Source of the DNA: Candidatus Brevundimonas phytovorans | Lineage (GTDB): Bacteria; Pseudomonadota; Alphaproteobacteria; Caulobacterales; Caulobacteraceae | DNA length: 64,000 nt | Assembly (NCBI GenBank): GCA_029203145.1 | Contig: CP119309.1 | Span: 2,319,001 to 2,383,000 of the forward strand | Direction: 5' to 3' | Shown: positions 60,005-64,000 of the stretch, piece by piece | Layout: every line of letters starts with the position of its first letter | Numbering within the stretch: position 1 is the stretch's first letter | Made by a program: the position numbers and the translations under genes | The notes under the pieces: generated by a model | What the model was told of the DNA's origin: nothing | Database searches by the model: none | What the model saw: the letters and a program-made list of their open reading frames with translations, nothing else

Positions 60005-62650
60005 ATGACCAGCCTGAAACAGATCCGCTCCACCTTCCTCGACTACTTCGCGGCCGACGGCCACGAGAAGGTGCAGTCGGCTCCGCTGGTGCCGCAGAAC
60101 GACCCGACCCTGCTGTTCGTCAACGCGGGCATGGTGCCGTTCAAGGACTATTTCACCGGCGCCGCCACCCCGCCCTACAAGCGCGCCACCTCCTCGCAGA
60201 AGTGCGTCCGCGCCGGCGGCAAGCACAACGACCTGGACAACGTCGGCTATACCGCGCGTCACCACACCTTCTTTGAAATGCTGGGCAACTTCTCGTTCGG
60301 CGACTACTTCAAGGACCACGCCATCGAGAGCGCCTGGGGGCTGCTGACCAAGGAATTCGGCCTTGATCCCGCTCGCCTGCTGGTCACGGTCTATCACACC
60401 GACGACGAAGCCTTCGACATCTGGAAGAAGATCACCGGCTTCTCGGACGACAAGATCATCCGCATCCCCACCGCCGACAACTTCTGGGCCATGGGCGACA
60501 GCGGCCCGTGCGGTCCCTGCACCGAGATCTTCTACGACCACGGCGACCACATCTTCGGCGGCCCTCCCGGTTCGCCCGACGAGGACGGCGACCGTTTCGT
60601 GGAGATCTGGAACAACGTCTTCATGCAACACGAGAAGGAAAACGATAAGATCGTTCGTGACCTTCCCAAGCCCAGCGTCGACACCGGCATGGGTCTGGAG
60701 CGCATCGCCGCCGTGCTGCAGGGCGTCCACTCCAACTACGAAGTCGACCTGTTCAAGAGCCTGATCGGCGCCTCGGAAGAGCTGACCAGCACCAAGGCCG
60801 AGGGCGAGCGCGCCCCCAGCCACCGCGTCATCGCTGACCACCTGCGGTCGTCGTCCTTCCTGATCGCCGACGGCGTGACCCCGTCGAACGAAGGCCGCGG
60901 CTACGTCCTGCGCCGCATCATGCGTCGCGCCATGCGCCACGCCCACCTGCTGGGATCGTCCGACCCGCTGATGCACCGCCTGGTGCCGACCCTGGTCGAG
61001 GAAATGGGCGAGGCCTATCCCGAGCTGCGCCGGGCCCAGGCCTTCATCGAGGACACGCTGAAGCAGGAAGAGATCCGCTTCCGCACCACCCTGGGCCGCG
61101 GCATGAACCTGTTCGATCAGGCGACGACGGACTTCAAGGCCGGCGATATGCTGGACGGCCAGACGGCCTTCACCCTGTACGACACCTACGGCTTCCCGCT
61201 GGACCTGACGCAGGACGAGGCCCGTCGTCGCGGCTTCTCGGTCAACGTCGACGGCTTCGAATCCGCCATGGAAGAGCAGCGCGCCCGGTCCCGCGAGCAC
61301 TGGACCGGCTCGGGCCAGACGGCTTCGGCCGGCGCCTGGCTGGCCCTGCGCGACCAGCACGGCGTGACCGAGTTCACCGGCTATGAGTCGGAAACCGGCG
61401 AAGGCCAGGTCGTCGCCATCCTCAAGGACGGCGTGGCTGTTGACGCCGCCGAAGCCGGCGAAGTGGTCGAGGTCGTCCTGAACAAGACCCCCTTCTACGC
61501 CGAAGGCGGCGGTCAGGCCGGCGACAAGGGCGGCTTCGTCTGGACCAATGGCGAAGGCCGCGTGCTGGACACCAAGAAGCACGCCGACCTCTTCGTTCAC
61601 GCGGTGCAGATCGCCCAGGGCGCGGCCCTGACCGTCGGCGCGACGGTGACGGCCACGGTCGAACCGGGCTCGCGCCCGACCACCCGCGCCAACCACTCGG
61701 CGGCTCACCTGCTGCACGCCGCGCTGAAGAACGTGCTCGGCCCGCACGTCGCCCAGAAGGGCCAGATGGTCGATGCCGAGCGTATGCGCTTCGACTTCAG
61801 CCACAACGCCCCCGTCACCGAGGACGAGCTGGCCCGCATCGAGGACGAGGTGAATGCGGTCATCCGCCAGAACCTGCCGACCACGACCCAGCTGATGCAC
61901 CCCGAAGCCGCCATCGAGGCCGGCGCCGTGGCCCTGTTCGGCGAGAAATACGGCGACGAGGTCCGCGTTCTGACCCTGGGCCACGCCCTGGCCGGCGACG
62001 GCGCCTATTCGGTCGAACTGTGCGGCGGCACCCACGTCGCCCGCACCGGCGACATCGCCCTGTTCAAGATCGTGTCGGAAGGCGGCGTCGCCGCCGGCGT
62101 CCGCCGCATCGAGGCCCTGACCGGCGAGGCGGCCCGCCGCTTCCTGCTAGATCAGGCTAATGTCGCCCGCCAACTGGCCCAGAGCTTCAAGATCCAGACC
62201 GCCGACGTCCCGGCGCGGGTCGAGGCCCTGAGCGCCGAACGCAAGGCGCTGGAGAAGCAGGTCGCCGACCTGAAGAAGCAGTTGGCCCTGGGCGGCGGCG
62301 CGGGCGCCAATGCGGCCCCGGAAACCATCAACGGCGTGACCCTGATCGCCCGCGTCCTCGACGGCGTGGACGGCAAGGGCCTGCGCAGCGTGGCCGAGGA
62401 CTTCAAGAAGCAGATCGGCTCGGGCGTCGTCGCCCTGGTCGGCGTCACCGACGGCAAGGCGGCCATCACGGTCGCCGCCACGCCGGACATGGCCGGCAAG
62501 GTGAACGCCGCTGATCTGGCCCGCGACGCCGTCATCGCCATGGGCGGCAAGGGCGCCGGCGGCAAGCCCGACTTCGCCCAGGGCGGCGCGCCGGATGGAT
62601 CGAAGGCCGAAGCCGGTCTGGACGCGATCCGGGCGGCGCTGAAGGGCTAA
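60005..62650 (+). CDS. alaS: alanyl-tRNA synthetase
   Basis: An 881-residue class II synthetase. Catalytic domain at 1-250 with LKQIRSTFLDYFAADGHEKV, LLFVNAGMVPFKDYFTG and ARHHTFFEMLGNFSFGDYFK; tRNA-recognition domain 250-460; editing domain with the zinc motif residues in NHSAAHLLHAAL (HxxxH) and ELCGGTHVARTGDI (CxxxH); C-Ala domain to the end. It charges tRNA-Ala and edits Ser and Gly. A strong terminator follows. Full length, nothing unusual. Confidence 0.98.
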   Translation: MTSLKQIRSTFLDYFAADGHEKVQSAPLVPQNDPTLLFVNAGMVPFKDYFTGAATPPYKRATSSQKCVRAGGKHNDLDNVGYTARHHTFFEMLGNFSFGDYFKDHAIESAWGLLTKEFGLDPARLLVTVYHTDDEAFDIWKKITGFSDDKIIRIPTADNFWAMGDSGPCGPCTEIFYDHGDHIFGGPPGSPDEDGDRFVEIWNNVFMQHEKENDKIVRDLPKPSVDTGMGLERIAAVLQGVHSNYEVDLFKSLIGASEELTSTKAEGERAPSHRVIADHLRSSSFLIADGVTPSNEGRGYVLRRIMRRAMRHAHLLGSSDPLMHRLVPTLVEEMGEAYPELRRAQAFIEDTLKQEEIRFRTTLGRGMNLFDQATTDFKAGDMLDGQTAFTLYDTYGFPLDLTQDEARRRGFSVNVDGFESAMEEQRARSREHWTGSGQTASAGAWLALRDQHGVTEFTGYESETGEGQVVAILKDGVAVDAAEAGEVVEVVLNKTPFYAEGGGQAGDKGGFVWTNGEGRVLDTKKHADLFVHAVQIAQGAALTVGATVTATVEPGSRPTTRANHSAAHLLHAALKNVLGPHVAQKGQMVDAERMRFDFSHNAPVTEDELARIEDEVNAVIRQNLPTTTQLMHPEAAIEAGAVALFGEKYGDEVRVLTLGHALAGDGAYSVELCGGTHVARTGDIALFKIVSEGGVAAGVRRIEALTGEAARRFLLDQANVARQLAQSFKIQTADVPARVEALSAERKALEKQVADLKKQLALGGGAGANAAPETINGVTLIARVLDGVDGKGLRSVAEDFKKQIGSGVVALVGVTDGKAAITVAATPDMAGKVNAADLARDAVIAMGGKGAGGKPDFAQGGAPDGSKAEAGLDAIRAALKG

Positions 62651-62675
62651 GTCCTCTCGGCACTGAAACAGGAAA

Positions 62676-62708
62676 GGGCGGCGCATCCGATGCGCCGCCC
62701 TTTTTCTT
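62676..62708 (+). terminator. intrinsic terminator of alaS
   Basis: GGGCGGCGCATC and GATGCGCCGCCC form a 12-bp stem with a tight loop, preceded by AAA and followed by TTTTTCTTT, 25 bases after the alaS stop. Confidence 0.92.
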
Positions 62709-62726
62709 TGGCTGGTCAGCTATAAT

Positions 62727-62835
62727 CCGCTCATCTCCGCGGAGGCGGGGACCCCGCAAGAGCCTCGCGCACCATCACCGGCCGTCTGCGCTTGTCGCCA
62801 AAGCACTGGGTCCCCGCCTCCGCGGGGATGAGCGG
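62727..62835. repeat. palindromic intergenic element, family C copy 3
   Basis: CCGCTCATCTCCGCGGAGGC on the left and GCCTCCGCGGGGATGAGCGG on the right, with the inverse CAAAGCACTGGGTCC core of the family near the right arm. It fills the convergent gap between alaS and the DUF2939 gene. Confidence 0.85.
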
Positions 62836-62841
62836 ATATTT

Positions 62842-63390
62842 CTATTCCGGCTTGCTCAGATCGATCCCCGCCAGCTTCCAGCCGAACAGGTTGCGGCGCT
62901 TCATCAGCAGGGAGACCTGCTCGTCCGGCTGGTCGTCACGGGTCAGGGTGACGGCGAAGGTGTCGAGGTCGCGATAGCCCCAGGACTGGCGCACCTTCTG
63001 GCTGTCGGGCTTGGGTGCAGGGACCGGCTCGGTCCTGGCCAGATCGGGCTTGGGCGCTTTTCCTTCCTGCACCATGACCGAGATGGCCTGGGGCGTGACG
63101 AAGGCGTCCACGGCGCCCGACACCAGGGTCGGGGCCAGCAGCATGCCCAGGCCCGACAGGCCGCCCAGACGGTCGTCCTTGCGCATTTCAGAGACCATGC
63201 GGGCGCTCAGCTCGTCTTTCAGACTGGCGCGGAAGGCGGGAAAGTCGACCTGGCGCTCCAGCGCCTGCGCGTTTCCGGTCTTGGCCGCCTGCACCAGCGA
63301 CCGCGCCGCCAGAAGGGGCGATGCGGCATAGGCCAGGACGAAGACCGCCACGGCGGCGCCCCCCAGTCGAATAATCAGTTTCTGGTTCAT
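62842..63390 (-). CDS. DUF2939 family membrane-anchored protein
   Basis: A 182-residue protein. Residues 7-28 are a membrane anchor (LGGAAVAVFVLAYAASPLLA). The rest matches DUF2939: SLVQAAKTGNAQALERQVDF PAFRASLKDEL, LVSGAVDAFVTPQAISVM, and a C-terminal WGYRDLDTFAVTLTRDDQPD with LLMKRRNLFGWKLAGIDL. It is probably exported and anchored at the inner membrane. The role is unknown. Single gene between alaS and icd; the 261 bases upstream contain the icd terminator and no gene. Confidence 0.85.
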   Translation of the reverse strand: MNQKLIIRLGGAAVAVFVLAYAASPLLAARSLVQAAKTGNAQALERQVDFPAFRASLKDELSARMVSEMRKDDRLGGLSGLGMLLAPTLVSGAVDAFVTPQAISVMVQEGKAPKPDLARTEPVPAPKPDSQKVRQSWGYRDLDTFAVTLTRDDQPDEQVSLLMKRRNLFGWKLAGIDLSKPE

Positions 63391-63520
63391 CGGCCCTCCC
63401 CTGCCTTACGAACGCGACGGGTAAGCGACATGTGCAACACGACCTCGAAAACCCCCAATGACATTAAGGGCATGGTTCGAAGGGGGGCTCAAGGGCGTCG
63501 TTAACCCTTGGCGGAAAATA

Positions 63521-63552
63521 GAAAAGGCCCGCCGGAGGAAACCGGCGGGCCT
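63521..63552 (-). terminator. intrinsic terminator downstream of icd (minus strand)
   Basis: AGGCCCGCCGG (63525-63535) and CCGGCGGGCCT (63542-63552) form a perfect 11-bp stem with a 6-base loop. On the minus strand it is followed by TTTCTATTTTCC. It is 100 bases past the icd stop; a smaller AAAAGGC/GCCTTTT hairpin lies near 63613-63630. Confidence 0.85.
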
Positions 63553-63651
63553 CATTCTTGTTGCGCTATCGCGCTTCGCGCTGCTTGAGCGCGTCAGGCC
63601 GCGTCGGGTCGAAAAGGCGGAGCCTTTTGACCGCGGCCTAACAAAACGCCC

Positions 63652-64000
63652 TTAGCCGATGTTCGGCAGGGCCTTCTTCAGGTTCTCGGAGACCTTGTCG
63701 AGGAAGCCCTCGGTGGTCAGCCACGACTGTTGGTCGCCGACCAGCAGGGCCAGGTCCTTGGTCATGAAGCCCGACTCGACGGTCTCGACCACGACGCGTT
63801 CCAGCGTCTCGGCGAACTCGAGCAGAGCACCGTTGTCGTCCAGCTTGGCGCGGTGCTTGAAGCCAGCCGACCATGCGAAGATCGAAGCGATCGAGTTGGT
63901 CGAGGTCGCTTCACCCTTCTGGTGCTGACGGTAGTGACGGGTCACGGTGCCGTGGGCGGCTTCGGTTTCCATGATCTGGCCGTCCGGCGTCATCAGGACC
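63652..64000 (-). CDS. icd: NADP-dependent isocitrate dehydrogenase, C-terminal part (5' end outside window)
   Basis: The frame is open to the window edge; the last 116 residues are visible. METEAAHGTVTRHYRQHQKG then EATSTNSIASIFAWSAGFKH RAKLD is the characteristic end of the dimeric eukaryote-like NADP isocitrate dehydrogenases common in alphaproteobacteria. SGFMTKDLALLVGDQQSWLT TEGFLDKVSENLKKAL completes it. It makes 2-oxoglutarate and NADPH in the citric acid cycle. A terminator follows the stop. Confidence 0.95.
   Translation of the reverse strand, partial: VLMTPDGQIMETEAAHGTVTRHYRQHQKGEATSTNSIASIFAWSAGFKHRAKLDDNGALLEFAETLERVVVETVESGFMTKDLALLVGDQQSWLTTEGFLDKVSENLKKALPNIG

Noticed and set aside
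59840..62035. 731-residue minus-strand open frame opposite alaS
   Set aside because: Antisense shadow of alanyl-tRNA synthetase.

Overview
The window is high-GC alphaproteobacterial chromosome, most likely Caulobacteraceae and close to Brevundimonas or Caulobacter. This is inferred from a chemotaxis operon with the Caulobacter gene order mcpA-cheX-cheYI-cheA-cheW-cheR-cheB-cheYII-cheD-cheU-cheYIII-cheE, from CtrA-type TTAA-N7-TTAA sites, from an alphaproteobacterial GAAC-N7-GAAC SOS box at recA, and from the neighbouring flagellar genes. Genes are densely packed on both strands, often with 1-4 base start/stop overlaps. I see no rRNA, tRNA, phage, insertion sequence or CRISPR array.

Layout. 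0-4 kb: the end of an acyltransferase, a VOC protein, then flagellar genes flgB-flgC-fliE (minus) divergent from fliO-fliP (plus), and an HU-type protein. 4-14.7 kb: a large exported TPR protein, a DUF983 protein, a TonB-dependent receptor, two overlapping small genes, a membrane-tethered LuxR-type protein coupled to aidB, and trhO. 14.7-22.7 kb: a second chemotaxis system, with cheB-cheR facing a soluble PAS-MCP, cheW and hybrid cheA, and divergent cheY plus a small CheZ-like gene; a perfect CtrA-type site lies between cheA and cheY. 23-29.5 kb: two MFS transporters, a GH13 alpha-glucosidase and dadA. 29.6-39.3 kb: the Caulobacter-type che operon. 39.3-44.1 kb: a TorF-type porin, a FixL/FixJ-like pair, gabD and a 50-residue Lys/Ala-rich protein. 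44.4-53.8 kb: an apparent acetate-utilisation module, with an MHS-family transporter, CrbS-like sensor (SLC5-STAC-kinase-receiver), CrbR-like regulator, DcaP-like porin and acetyl-CoA synthetase. An identical 14-bp motif lies upstream of the transporter and of the porin-acs operon. 53.9-64 kb: an SDR enzyme, a GNAT-nitrilase fusion, a CYTH-CHAD protein, recA with SOS box, an RraA-like gene, alaS, a DUF2939 protein and the 3' end of icd.

A striking feature is the set of intergenic palindromic elements, at least five families, mostly paired inverted arms of 20-30 bp around a variable centre. They occupy 7 of the 10 convergent gene junctions. One copy lies inside the 5' part of fliP and another forms the 3' end of the alpha-glucosidase gene, so both proteins carry repeat-encoded termini.

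Most functional calls rest on family motifs read directly from the translations. Start codons were refined by ribosome-binding sites, start/stop overlaps and family length. Promoter, operator and terminator calls are pattern-based and untested.
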